Virus record (IMG/VR): IMGVR_UViG_3300030328_003234
Location: 1-21,549 of that record
Source: a virus
DNA: 21,549 nucleotides
Strand: one strand, 5' to 3'
Under the pieces are notes generated by a model. It searched no databases. It had not been told where the DNA came from and saw only the letters and a list, made by a program, of their open reading frames with translations. This document shows, in pieces, positions 1 through 9,923 of the stretch. Within the stretch, counting starts at the first letter, position 1; each line of letters begins with the position of its first letter. The position numbers were made by a program, and so were the translations under genes.

Positions 1-223
1 TATTTCCCTTATTATCTGTACCTGATTGTGTTCTTGTAAATGTAGCTTTACTTACAGCACTATATCCTGCATCTAATAAATCTTTTAACTCTACATTGCT
101 TCCTGCTGTTCTTGTATTGCCTTCGTTATCTGTTAAATAAACTACAGTATCAAATGCACTACCCGGTTCATCTGTATAAATAAATTGACTATCTACATCT
201 TCATTAGTTATTGGACTTGCCAT
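1..223 (-). CDS. Partial virion-region protein, N-terminal 74 codons
   Basis: The gene starts at an ATG whose A is base 223 and is cut by the left window edge. The stop of the preceding 436-residue gene overlaps this start (TAATG), and a good ribosome binding site, GAGGAG, lies about 8 bases upstream, so the start is well supported. The visible protein begins MASPITNEDVDSQF and is rich in Thr, Asp, Gly and Val (for example TDEPGSAFDTVVYLTDNEG), which suggests short beta strands typical of phage structural or decoration proteins. That is only an impression. Being last in the visible virion operon, it could be a fibre, decoration or head protein. No family is recognised. Confidence 0.85.
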   Translation of the reverse strand, partial: MASPITNEDVDSQFIYTDEPGSAFDTVVYLTDNEGNTRTAGSNVELKDLLDAGYSAVSKATFTRTQSGTDNKGN

Positions 224-1533
224 TAAAATTTCTCCTCGTATTTACTGTCGCCTAGTTTTCTACCTATAGCTTGATTTAATATATTCTTAGTATATTGATT
301 ACCTTCTTCTATACCTTCTTTTCTAGATTGAGATAACATATCTCCATAGCTTAAATATTTATATGAATCAAATTTACTATTTGATATAGGCATTTGTCTA
401 CCTTGATTAGTTAACATAGCTTGATTAAATTGTAGATACTGAGTATAAGAATTGCTACCTTTTAATTCATCAGGAGCACCTGCATCCCATATCTGTTGTA
501 ACTCATCTTTAACTTTTGCTTTACCTTCTGCTGTATCATACATACTTTGAAACTCTAACATTTTAGTTTTGTCATTTTTAATTTGCTGTCCGGCAAATCC
601 ACCAACAATATTATCTATTTGAGTATTAACATCTGCTGCATTTTTTGTTACCTCTGCAAGGAAAGTAGTGTTATTACCATAGATATCACCTTTAATACTA
701 TCAAAGTATTCATTAAAGTCTGAACCTAAATCTTTATCCATAAACATTTTTTCTACTATGTTTTTTAATATCGCTTCGTTTTGTATATTACCTTCAACCC
801 ATAATGCTTTTATATTTGCATATATATCAGGGTTATCAAATTTAAAATTACCTGCATAATCTGCTAACACAGAATCTAATATTGTTTCTTGTGAATCTTC
901 CCATGCTGCTAATGCACCCGGACCTGTTAGTTTTGCGTTAGTGTAATCTAATAAATTAAAATTAAACTCTGTACCCGGAGGTAATGCATCTTGTATTGAT
1001 TGTCTATTAATCTCTTTACCTGCAATTGCAGATTGAAATACTATATCTAATACCGCATCATACTCAGGAGTAAGATACTGTCCCCATTTCTTTATAAACT
1101 TTTCTGCTTGTACATTCATTAAATCAAATGGGTCAAAACCTCTTTGATTTAAATATGCTGACGGTAACTCATTCATTCTTCCTAAGTTAATTGAAGATGC
1201 TATAAAGTCATCACTTAAACTACTACCATCAAATACTTTTAAAGATTGTACCATTGATGCTGTGCCATCTTGGAATTGTACTTCTTCACCTACAGCAGGA
1301 CCATTAGGGTCTGTGTATTCAAAGAATGCAGCTACCTCTGTACCTTCTATAGTTGTTGTAAATACAACATAAAACACGTTACCTTTTCTATACAAAATAC
1401 TATTAGGATTAGTAGGTGTCTTACTTAATACAGGATGATATCCACTCTTACCTACATTAGGGTCCTTAGTTGGTGGTGCTGTATGTCCATCTATCATAGG
1501 TCCTTTGTACATTAAAGGAAATTTCTTTTTCAT
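223..1533 (-). CDS. Unknown virion-region protein, 436 aa
   Basis: Not recognised. The ATG overlaps the TGA of the 2551-residue gene (ATGA) and has a GGGAGG ribosome binding site a few bases upstream. The first ~100 residues look beta-rich (RKGNVFYVVFTTTIEGTEVA, residues ~49-68). The rest looks helical and acidic, with a charged C-terminus ending KYEEKF. There is no signal peptide, no membrane segment and no catalytic motif that I can name. Position after two giant virion-type genes and before another structural-looking gene suggests a head, neck or internal virion component. Length would fit a capsid protein, but the predicted mostly helical body does not look like an HK97-type capsid fold, so I do not call it one. 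Confidence 0.8.
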   Translation of the reverse strand: MKKKFPLMYKGPMIDGHTAPPTKDPNVGKSGYHPVLSKTPTNPNSILYRKGNVFYVVFTTTIEGTEVAAFFEYTDPNGPAVGEEVQFQDGTASMVQSLKVFDGSSLSDDFIASSINLGRMNELPSAYLNQRGFDPFDLMNVQAEKFIKKWGQYLTPEYDAVLDIVFQSAIAGKEINRQSIQDALPPGTEFNFNLLDYTNAKLTGPGALAAWEDSQETILDSVLADYAGNFKFDNPDIYANIKALWVEGNIQNEAILKNIVEKMFMDKDLGSDFNEYFDSIKGDIYGNNTTFLAEVTKNAADVNTQIDNIVGGFAGQQIKNDKTKMLEFQSMYDTAEGKAKVKDELQQIWDAGAPDELKGSNSYTQYLQFNQAMLTNQGRQMPISNSKFDSYKYLSYGDMLSQSRKEGIEEGNQYTKNILNQAIGRKLGDSKYEEKF

Positions 1534-4500
1534 TTAAGACCTCCCGGTATTGTATATATATCACGTGCACTTTCAAACTCATACTCTGTATCATCTAAAC
1601 GTGCATCTTTATCTTTGTTAAACATATCTAATTTACGCATCATTCTATTAACGAACCTTCTACCTCCACTATACCAATCTTGACTATAATTATAAGTCAT
1701 GTGTTTAGTATTTGCTAGGTCTGTGTAGCTTTTCTGTATGTTAGCTAACCATTCTTCTTCTGTTTCTGCTTTATAATTTTCTGCAATTAACTCGCTAGAT
1801 TGTCTTGCTTGTTCTAATTGCCTACCAATATTTCTTGGACCACCTTCCATAAGACCTTCAAAAATATTACCAACAACTCTAACTATATTTTCAGAACTTG
1901 TGTATTGTTCTTCTGCTGTATTGTATACGGCACTTTTAGTATTGTATGTAGCTTGATTTATAACGCCACTATTTAAATCTTGTTCTAGTTTTAATCTTTT
2001 CTTTTGTAAATTTTCTTTTGCTTTAGTTGGTGATTCCATAATTTTTTGTATAGGATAAAATATTTTATGTATTATTTCTTGTCCGGGTTGTGTGTATGCA
2101 TGCTCAATAAATTCTTCGTATGACATACCTACAGTATCTTTACCGTATGCATTAAAAGCATACACTATATCTGCTGCAAAGGCAGCGTGCATAAGTTTAC
2201 GGTAAGCTTGTTTAGGTCTAGCTACTAAGTTTTGTTTTAAGTATTGTGTTTTAGTATTTCTATACCAATCCTCAAAATCTGCTGCGTTAAATTCAACTCC
2301 CGGTTTTACAGGCATACCTAATACTTTCCATTTTCTTTGTTTAATTACTTTAGGGTCAGTATCAGATGCATAAACAGGTGCTGATAAATAATAACCAACA
2401 TACATTCTTGGACCTGCTTTACCTGCATGCTTATTATAAAAGTACGGTAACTCAGTAAGTGTTCTTAAATTTCTAAAATATCTTTTAAAAGGATTTATTT
2501 TTTCATAAGGAACTATAGATGATTGAGGACCTGCACCTGTATAATGTGTTAATTGCTTACCTCTACCTGTATTCCATTGATACTTAGCTCTACTATATCT
2601 AACGTTCCGTGCTCCATCTACTATGTTTTTTAACACACGAAAGTCTCTTGGTTGTTTTACTTTTTTAAATGGTGCACCTCTAAATGCATCTTTAAATGGG
2701 TCACCTTCACCAAAGTTAGGACCTCTAACTAATGCAGGTTTACTATCGTCATACAATAAAGAAAACTTATTACGTAACACTAAGTCACTTGGACCTTTAG
2801 GCGGACCTAACCGTATTGGTTCACCCTTAGGTTGTATTGTTTGCCAACCTACAGGTCCACGGTTTGCTAATTCTTTACCAATATATGGAACAATTTCTGA
2901 ACCCGGAATGTTTAATTTTCTTAAATGAGAAGTTATTTGTTGCATTTCTCTAGCGTATGTTCGTTCTATTCCTGTTCCCTGATACAAATCGTTTATTAAT
3001 CCTTCTTGTGAATCTTTAGCAAATTGCATTAAGAACATTCCACCAAAGTCTTTAAAGTTAGTAGCGTCTGCAGGTCCTATTGGAGGTGTAACTGACCTAT
3101 CATTTATTATTTTATATTTCTCTATAGTGTCATCCCACCATTGTCCTATAGTTCCATTATTGTAAAACTCGTCAGCTCTCATGTCATTAAATGTAGATTC
3201 ATATATGTTATAAGTACCTTGAAAAAATTCCTGTAATTGTTTGTTATCAGGAGTATTAGGTATCTGTGGTAAGTTTGCTATATTAATACCTTGGTCAAAT
3301 TTATGTTTCATATTAATAAAATGTAATTCATCCATCCCTTTTAATATTTGAAATTCTTTACTCTCAACTTTTGCAGGGTTAAACAAACCATCATCTTTGT
3401 CAAAAAATATAGTATCGTATAATTCATTAGCAAATTGCAACGCATTGTCTATTGTTTTCCTACCAAGTTTAGGTTCTGTTAAATCTAATAACACATCTAC
3501 ATATTGTGCTATTTCAAAGTTAACACCTTTTTTATTTAATACTTCTTGTATTTGCTTCATGTCTTCTATATCTAAAGATTTATTTCTAAGTTGGATAGGG
3601 GCAATAAAGGTAGTAATTAAAGCTGCGTTATCTAATTTTGCTTTTCCACCAAGTAATAATTTTTTATCTATCTTTAATTTTGCTAATGGGAAAGCACCAG
3701 CATCATCTAATCCATAGAAAGTTTTAGTTCCTTTTTCTGCTACAAACTCTCTTCCATATGATAACGCTCTAGCATTAGCCATCTTGAATGATTCTTCTAA
3801 ACCATTTTCTAAATACTCAAATGTAATTTCTAGTTTTCTTATATCTTCAGGTGCTGCATTAGCTAATGTTTCTTGTTTAATTTTTTGAAAGTATACTCTT
3901 GTACTTTCTATTTCTAATTGCATTTCTTTTAATAAAGCTTCCATATTTATATCTTCACTTAATGCGTCAGCATATAGATATGAATTTAAAAACCCGTTAC
4001 GTAACGTACTGTTACTGTGATTACCATCAAGACCTGTATTGTTTACAAAGTTTGTAGGTTGCTCTACTTCTAGTAAATGTGTTATAGCCATAGCTACTTC
4101 TTTAGACATAACCTCAGCTAATGATACATTCTTGTCTGCTAATACTAACTCTATATGATAGAAAGCATCTGCTCCTTTTGAAGGTGCAACAACAAATGGA
4201 TTAAAGTTTTTACCTTGGTTAGCTTTCACATCCCATTTGTCAGGAATATTAGATACTAATTTAAATTGTACACCTGTACCACGCATCATTCTGTTGTATT
4301 CAAATACTAAATCACTTAATCTTTTCTTTGATGTGTTTTTAATTTCGCTTACTCTTTCAGGCATTATCTCAAATGTATCGCCTGTGCCTGTCAACAATTT
4401 AAATACATTACCTTTAGTTATCTTGTTTTTAAATTCTTGCCAATTAAATTCTTCACCTATTCCTAATTTTGCTAGTTCTGCATTAAATACTTTTTCTATA

Positions 4501-7500
4501 TTTTCAGGACGAAATGCTAATCTTTTTAAATTACTTTCAAGAACAATCATCATCCAATCCATACTCCAAGTGTCTGCTGTCATTACTCTCCACAATTCAG
4601 GATAATCATTTTCAGGAAATACTTCTTTTATAGCCTTAGACATTTCTCCTTTATCTACATTTGGTACTGCTTCTCCTGATAATAGTTGGTCTGATACTTC
4701 TGTTATATACTTTCTAAGACTATTAGTATTGTTAAAATCTACTTCAGGTGGTACACCTTTATCTGTTAATCTATATACTTCATCTATTAATAATTTAAAT
4801 GTATTGTTGTCTACGAAAGATGCTTGAGCTATTAAAGGTAGTATTGTTTGCATACTGTTCTTCATTGCTTTATTGTTTATTACAATTGCACCATACTCAT
4901 CTGTAAATGCTTTTATAAATTTATCCTGAATAGCAGGATTTATATTTGTATCATTCATCATTAACGCTTGTAATGCTGTAGGAGATGAAGCAAAAAAGTT
5001 TTCTAATCCGTCTTTAAATATATGTGGTAATAAATTAGATGCAAATTCTTCAGTAAGCATTCTTGATTTATATAATTCATCACCATAATTTTCTATTTCA
5101 TTACCCATATAATGAACATTATCTTCTGCACCAAATAGATTATCTATCCTTAAATAATTTTCACCTAAATAAAAACCTGACCATTCATATAATATTCTTT
5201 GTAGTCCGGCAAAAGCGTCTACTGCATTGTCAGTAAATATTCCCATATTTTTAAATATCTTTCTTTGTGCAATAGCAGATTCAAGTACGTTCTTATAAAA
5301 ATTTTCAGGAATATCATCAGCCATAGAATCCATTACATCTTTTAAACTTTTTTCAAAAGTTTTTGCTTCAGGTTTTTTAGCATGATTTTCTAATCTTTCC
5401 ATTTGGTCAAGTAAATAATTATCTTCATCCGGTGTTAAATTACGTGGAGAACGTCCTTGCATTTCAGACTTTGTAAATTGCATTTCTATATCATTAACAA
5501 GCTCAGCAAATTCTTTTATCCATTTGTATTTAAGCCTGTTCTCACCATACTTAACAACTTCGTCTCCCCATTCTGTAAAAGTTTCTTGCAACCCTTCATA
5601 AAACTCTAGCAAGTCTGCTGCATCTGCACCTGTTATACCTTCAAATGATTTAAGTAATGCATCAAATAAATCTTCATTTGCACTAACTTTTGCTTCAGCC
5701 ATTCTTTCCAACGTGTCTACAAACTCTTCAGGTTCTAAACCTACCGGCATATCTGCATCTTCAAATTGTCCTGTAATTTTATCTATAGCTCTTAACAACT
5801 TGTAAGGTTCTGTTGCTTCTGGAAACTTAGACAACATTTCGTATTCTGCCATGTGTAATGCATTTATAGTTTCATATATCTTACTTGCTAACACTTCTTG
5901 ATGATTACCTAAAGTTGAGTTCATAATTTCTTCTAGCTTTTTATTATTTTTTAAATCATCTAAAGTAGATATTTCTTCCATGAATTGTTGTACTTGTTCC
6001 ATGCTTGATTGTAAGTTGTAACCTCTACTTGCTAATTCTTGTGCAATGTTTAATGTTAACGCATTTAATACTGCGTTATGATGTCCCATTGTTTTATAAA
6101 ACATAGCTAATTTTCCTAAGAAGTTATTCTTTCTAGCTATTTCTAGTTGCTTCATGTCTATTGGTTTTACTGCATTAGTAAGACCGTTATCATCAGCAAG
6201 TAATGCATTAACTATTTCCTGTAAAGATTCAGCCATGTATACATCTGAATTTAAATTAGCCATTAATCTTTCCATACTGAAATCTCTTGGACCAAATTCA
6301 TATGAAGTTAAGAATGCATACAAATCTATAAACAAAGGTTCTAATGCAGGGGCTACTATAAAAAGGTTTTGAACTGATGCAGGATAGTTTTGTTTACCTA
6401 TACGTGTTAGAGCTTTAGGGTCTTGACCATATGACCAATATCTTGAATTAAGTAATTGTGATTCTTCTATTGCACGTAATGATTCGTTAATAGCTTCTGC
6501 TTTTTTAGCTGCAGGACTTAGTACTTCTCCTACTTCTAATAGCCAAAATGGTTTTGGTTCTATTTTATTTTTAAACTTATCGTATCTAACCTTACCTTGA
6601 TTAAGTATATACTCTATTTGTCCTTGAGCTTCATATACTTTTTCCGGACCTTTTTCCCACAGGTTAGTTGTTGGATTTAATTTTGCAGATTTTTTAAATG
6701 TAGCAGTAGGGTTACCTAATAACTCCGTATAACGTTTTATAAAATCTTCTTTAGGATTAACTAATTTAAAGTTACCATCTTTCATTCTTTCTGTTTCACC
6801 AAACTTATATGGTTCTAATTTATCCCAACCTACAATATTTACTTTAGTTTCTTGACCTGCATCAAAGTTAGTTAATCTTAATTCAGGATTTGTTTCTAAT
6901 ATTTTTAAAGCTTCTGCCACAGTAGGAACATTCAATTTCTTTAACAGGTCTGCTTCTCTTATTAAGAAACCTTTTTGATTACCGTTACGTATTTGTTCTA
7001 CTTGTGATACTACATTTGGATTATTGTAATCAGGTCTCATAGTTGAACCATCTTTAACTGTCATAACCTTTTCCATAGGTTCATTATTTATAACATTGTA
7101 ATCATTTATAGCAACAGGAGATTTGGTATAGTCAGCTTTTACAGGACCACCTGTCATATTCTGTTTCATTATCTGTGGTTTAGCTAACTGTTCATAATAC
7201 AAATCAGGACTAATTAATGCTTGCACAATTCTTTGTGCTAAGTCTTTATAGTATCCACCAATAATATTGGTATCACCTGTTACGTGTATTTTATATGAGC
7301 TATCTGAAGGAAATAATTGACTAGCGTTTGTATCTTTATTTACAATTGTAAGTTGTCCATCTACTTTAGTTATAACATAACCTTTACCTAAAAGTTCTTG
7401 TACATATTCTTCCATAGCGTTTCCAAAAGTCTGATGATTAAAAGTAGCTAAGTCAATTACATAAGTATTGTTCCTTCCACCTTGTCCTTTTATTTCCCAA

Positions 7501-9185
7501 TTGTTTACATACAAATCATTTTCTGATATTAAATTTTTCTTTGCTGCAATTTGTTTATCTGCTGCTGCTTCCCAATATTCTAAAGGTCTTTTTAATGTAG
7601 ATTTTCTTCTTAGATTATCAATTAACTTTTCTCTATCTATTAAACCTACATCAAAACTTTTAATAACATTATCTACACCACCTGCATATTTACCTAATAA
7701 ATTTCTTGGTAATTTAAATTCACCATACATTGCATACATTGCAGTTTTTAATGACAACTCATCTATGTTGTTACTGTTAATCATAATTACATTTAAATCT
7801 GCTGCATCTACATTTATTTGTTTAGATAATGAAAACTCTGCTGCTTTACCTTTTTTAACAGAAAAACCTTTTTGATATTCTACATTGCCTGATATATCTT
7901 TAGGCAACGGTTTAGCAAATATATAAGTTTCAGCAAGCTTTAACATTACGTCATCGTAACCCATAGCAGATAACTTGTTTATATGATTTTTAAAATCATC
8001 ACTAGCATTTTCATAAATATATTTATAAACTTCTGCACTATCTATTTTATCTCCCGGTGTAACGCCTTCGTTTTTATATAGTGGTGTTAAATTATATTCT
8101 TTTCCTTTTTGTGGAAATACTTTAGGATTACTTACAGGGTTATTAATAAATCCGGCAGGTGCAGTACCACCTGTATTGTAACCTTTTCTATTATGTATTT
8201 CTAATGCTGCTTCTTCTACACCCATTTGCCCTGAGTTAATTACTGTTGGCGTATTTCCAAACCATGAATCAGGTTGTGAAGCTTTCCATTCTTTCAAAGC
8301 ATTAATCATGCCTTGACCTTTAACATCTAATACAGGTTTATTTTTTGTTTCTGCTTTTAATTTATCTATTTCTTTTTTTAATTCATTATTTAATTTTGCT
8401 AATACTTCAGGGTCTAATAAATCTTGCCATCCATATTTTTTCATAAGCTCTGCATCAGATAACACAACGTATAATATTCTTGAAATATCATTATATCTAT
8501 CAAGAGTCATTTTAAATTTATCTATTTCACCACTAGGATTGACTACCTTTAAACCATAAAAATCTGCTGCAGCTTCTGCTGATTTAATAAACAAATCAGA
8601 TTGTGATTCATTAATAACATTCTTTCCACCTATAGTGTTAATAACTTTACGATAAGGTACTGCTCCAATGTAACCTTTTTGCATTGCAGCAATTGCTGCT
8701 AATACATTTGTATAAGCAGGTACAAAACCTGTAGGACCATCAGGCATACGTCTTGTTCTACCTACTACATCTAAATCTTGTAGTGTTTGATTTAAATCCA
8801 TATTTGTTTCAGGTCCTGAATTAACCATGTTTCTATGTAAACCTTTATAACTAGGTGAATATACAAGCTGTAATATTTTTGATAATCTTTCTGCTGTTGG
8901 TTTACTTTTATCTAGTATTAAAGAAGATAACTGTAAATCTCCTCCTGTTTCTACAATTGATTTATATAAACCTTTAACAAGCTTATCGTTTATTCTTCCT
9001 GTCTTTTGTGCTTTCTCAATAATTAACTTTAATGTTTTAAGTTGTGCATTAGGAATACCAACTGTTTTACCTACAACAGATAACAAAGAGTTTGTATCAT
9101 ACACCATTAATGGATTTTTATAACTTACACCTAATGTGTGATTAAAAAACTTTTCTAATATTTGTCTTAATTCTTCTTCATTCAT
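1530..9185 (-). CDS. Giant putative internal virion protein, 2551 aa
   Basis: An uninterrupted 7.6-kb frame. Its ATG overlaps the TGA of the upstream lysozyme-like gene (ATGA), with no obvious ribosome binding site, so translation is probably coupled; a second ATG two codons in is an alternative start. No known domain is recognised across its length. Most of the protein is acidic and looks helical, with no membrane segment seen. Residues ~2118-2245 form a strongly basic Lys/Arg/Gly/Pro-rich stretch (for example GAPFKKVKQPRDFRVLKN) that could bind DNA. Residues 2523-2534 (NKDKDARLDDTE) fit an EF-hand calcium loop. Size and place beside a lysozyme-like gene suggest an injected internal virion protein, like T7 gp16 or the N4 virion RNA polymerase in size class only. 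I looked for the single-subunit polymerase motif RxxxKx(6-7)YG and did not find it. Confidence 0.85.
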   Translation of the reverse strand: MNEEELRQILEKFFNHTLGVSYKNPLMVYDTNSLLSVVGKTVGIPNAQLKTLKLIIEKAQKTGRINDKLVKGLYKSIVETGGDLQLSSLILDKSKPTAERLSKILQLVYSPSYKGLHRNMVNSGPETNMDLNQTLQDLDVVGRTRRMPDGPTGFVPAYTNVLAAIAAMQKGYIGAVPYRKVINTIGGKNVINESQSDLFIKSAEAAADFYGLKVVNPSGEIDKFKMTLDRYNDISRILYVVLSDAELMKKYGWQDLLDPEVLAKLNNELKKEIDKLKAETKNKPVLDVKGQGMINALKEWKASQPDSWFGNTPTVINSGQMGVEEAALEIHNRKGYNTGGTAPAGFINNPVSNPKVFPQKGKEYNLTPLYKNEGVTPGDKIDSAEVYKYIYENASDDFKNHINKLSAMGYDDVMLKLAETYIFAKPLPKDISGNVEYQKGFSVKKGKAAEFSLSKQINVDAADLNVIMINSNNIDELSLKTAMYAMYGEFKLPRNLLGKYAGGVDNVIKSFDVGLIDREKLIDNLRRKSTLKRPLEYWEAAADKQIAAKKNLISENDLYVNNWEIKGQGGRNNTYVIDLATFNHQTFGNAMEEYVQELLGKGYVITKVDGQLTIVNKDTNASQLFPSDSSYKIHVTGDTNIIGGYYKDLAQRIVQALISPDLYYEQLAKPQIMKQNMTGGPVKADYTKSPVAINDYNVINNEPMEKVMTVKDGSTMRPDYNNPNVVSQVEQIRNGNQKGFLIREADLLKKLNVPTVAEALKILETNPELRLTNFDAGQETKVNIVGWDKLEPYKFGETERMKDGNFKLVNPKEDFIKRYTELLGNPTATFKKSAKLNPTTNLWEKGPEKVYEAQGQIEYILNQGKVRYDKFKNKIEPKPFWLLEVGEVLSPAAKKAEAINESLRAIEESQLLNSRYWSYGQDPKALTRIGKQNYPASVQNLFIVAPALEPLFIDLYAFLTSYEFGPRDFSMERLMANLNSDVYMAESLQEIVNALLADDNGLTNAVKPIDMKQLEIARKNNFLGKLAMFYKTMGHHNAVLNALTLNIAQELASRGYNLQSSMEQVQQFMEEISTLDDLKNNKKLEEIMNSTLGNHQEVLASKIYETINALHMAEYEMLSKFPEATEPYKLLRAIDKITGQFEDADMPVGLEPEEFVDTLERMAEAKVSANEDLFDALLKSFEGITGADAADLLEFYEGLQETFTEWGDEVVKYGENRLKYKWIKEFAELVNDIEMQFTKSEMQGRSPRNLTPDEDNYLLDQMERLENHAKKPEAKTFEKSLKDVMDSMADDIPENFYKNVLESAIAQRKIFKNMGIFTDNAVDAFAGLQRILYEWSGFYLGENYLRIDNLFGAEDNVHYMGNEIENYGDELYKSRMLTEEFASNLLPHIFKDGLENFFASSPTALQALMMNDTNINPAIQDKFIKAFTDEYGAIVINNKAMKNSMQTILPLIAQASFVDNNTFKLLIDEVYRLTDKGVPPEVDFNNTNSLRKYITEVSDQLLSGEAVPNVDKGEMSKAIKEVFPENDYPELWRVMTADTWSMDWMMIVLESNLKRLAFRPENIEKVFNAELAKLGIGEEFNWQEFKNKITKGNVFKLLTGTGDTFEIMPERVSEIKNTSKKRLSDLVFEYNRMMRGTGVQFKLVSNIPDKWDVKANQGKNFNPFVVAPSKGADAFYHIELVLADKNVSLAEVMSKEVAMAITHLLEVEQPTNFVNNTGLDGNHSNSTLRNGFLNSYLYADALSEDINMEALLKEMQLEIESTRVYFQKIKQETLANAAPEDIRKLEITFEYLENGLEESFKMANARALSYGREFVAEKGTKTFYGLDDAGAFPLAKLKIDKKLLLGGKAKLDNAALITTFIAPIQLRNKSLDIEDMKQIQEVLNKKGVNFEIAQYVDVLLDLTEPKLGRKTIDNALQFANELYDTIFFDKDDGLFNPAKVESKEFQILKGMDELHFINMKHKFDQGINIANLPQIPNTPDNKQLQEFFQGTYNIYESTFNDMRADEFYNNGTIGQWWDDTIEKYKIINDRSVTPPIGPADATNFKDFGGMFLMQFAKDSQEGLINDLYQGTGIERTYAREMQQITSHLRKLNIPGSEIVPYIGKELANRGPVGWQTIQPKGEPIRLGPPKGPSDLVLRNKFSLLYDDSKPALVRGPNFGEGDPFKDAFRGAPFKKVKQPRDFRVLKNIVDGARNVRYSRAKYQWNTGRGKQLTHYTGAGPQSSIVPYEKINPFKRYFRNLRTLTELPYFYNKHAGKAGPRMYVGYYLSAPVYASDTDPKVIKQRKWKVLGMPVKPGVEFNAADFEDWYRNTKTQYLKQNLVARPKQAYRKLMHAAFAADIVYAFNAYGKDTVGMSYEEFIEHAYTQPGQEIIHKIFYPIQKIMESPTKAKENLQKKRLKLEQDLNSGVINQATYNTKSAVYNTAEEQYTSSENIVRVVGNIFEGLMEGGPRNIGRQLEQARQSSELIAENYKAETEEEWLANIQKSYTDLANTKHMTYNYSQDWYSGGRRFVNRMMRKLDMFNKDKDARLDDTEYEFESARDIYTIPGGLK

Positions 9186-9922
9186 TGTCTGAGTAATCCA
9201 TCTAATATTGATTTTTCTTTAAGTTCTCTACCATCTTCTAAATTCATTGTATCAGTAGCTACACCATGTAAGAATGGTTGGTCCCCTTTTGTGAAGCCAT
9301 ACTGTTGTTCTAATACATTATGACCTTTATCTATTTGACCATACTTATAACTATCCCAAGCTTCACCACCATATACACCTTGTTTCTCTCTATCCATAAA
9401 AGCTTCTTGAGCTATCTTTACTTGTAAGTCATATGTGTTTGGGTCTTGAGCCCATGACAATATAGCATTTAAATTTTCAGGCATTTGCATCCACATTACT
9501 GCTGCATCAAAATTTCTTTTCTTTCTTTCTAAGTCAGGGTCATTTGCTTTCCAATCATTTCTCTTTACTTTTAAAAATGTAGGACTAAAACTAAAATCAT
9601 CTGTGTAACCTAAGTCTATCATGCTACGCATTATTTGGTCACCCCAATGTCTAACGTCTAATTGAAATACACCGAGTGCTAATAAATCACCATCTTTTAA
9701 AGTATGTGCTTTAGGATTAAATGGTGTTTTGTTCCACCCTTCACTACCAATACCATCTTTGTCTGCAAAAGATTCCCAAGCTAAAGCACCAAACATATTC
9801 CATGCTTCTTCGTAAGGAACTCCTCCATAAGCAGTATTGCTAATAATATCTAATATAGATTCATATACTTTCTCAGGTTCTATGTGTGGGATGACATTGT
9901 CTTCATGAAAGTTATATGACAT
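9182..9922 (-). CDS. Putative virion lysozyme-like (transglycosylase) protein, 246 aa
   Basis: The frame is open from an ATG at 9964, but I choose the ATG at 9922 (protein starts MSYNFHED). It sits 1 base after the TAG of the 456-residue gene (TAGTATG), as at other junctions here, whereas the upstream ATG would overlap that gene by 41 bases. In this numbering Glu50 in LAWESF resembles the catalytic Glu of SLT-type lytic transglycosylases, and LALGVFQLDV (Gln87) resembles the downstream G-x-x-Q motif (GLFQ/GLMQ) of that fold. The Ser usually found before the second motif is Leu. Such domains in tailed phages help breach the cell wall during DNA entry. Its place between giant virion proteins fits that role. 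The match is by motif only; the family call is tentative, the gene is secure. Confidence 0.68.
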   Translation of the reverse strand: MSYNFHEDNVIPHIEPEKVYESILDIISNTAYGGVPYEEAWNMFGALAWESFADKDGIGSEGWNKTPFNPKAHTLKDGDLLALGVFQLDVRHWGDQIMRSMIDLGYTDDFSFSPTFLKVKRNDWKANDPDLERKKRNFDAAVMWMQMPENLNAILSWAQDPNTYDLQVKIAQEAFMDREKQGVYGGEAWDSYKYGQIDKGHNVLEQQYGFTKGDQPFLHGVATDTMNLEDGRELKEKSILDGLLRQ

Positions 9923-9923
9923 A

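Noticed and set aside
1530-9185. Giant protein as an N4-type virion RNA polymerase
   Set aside because: I checked the YG pairs for an upstream RxxxKx(6-7) pattern and found none.
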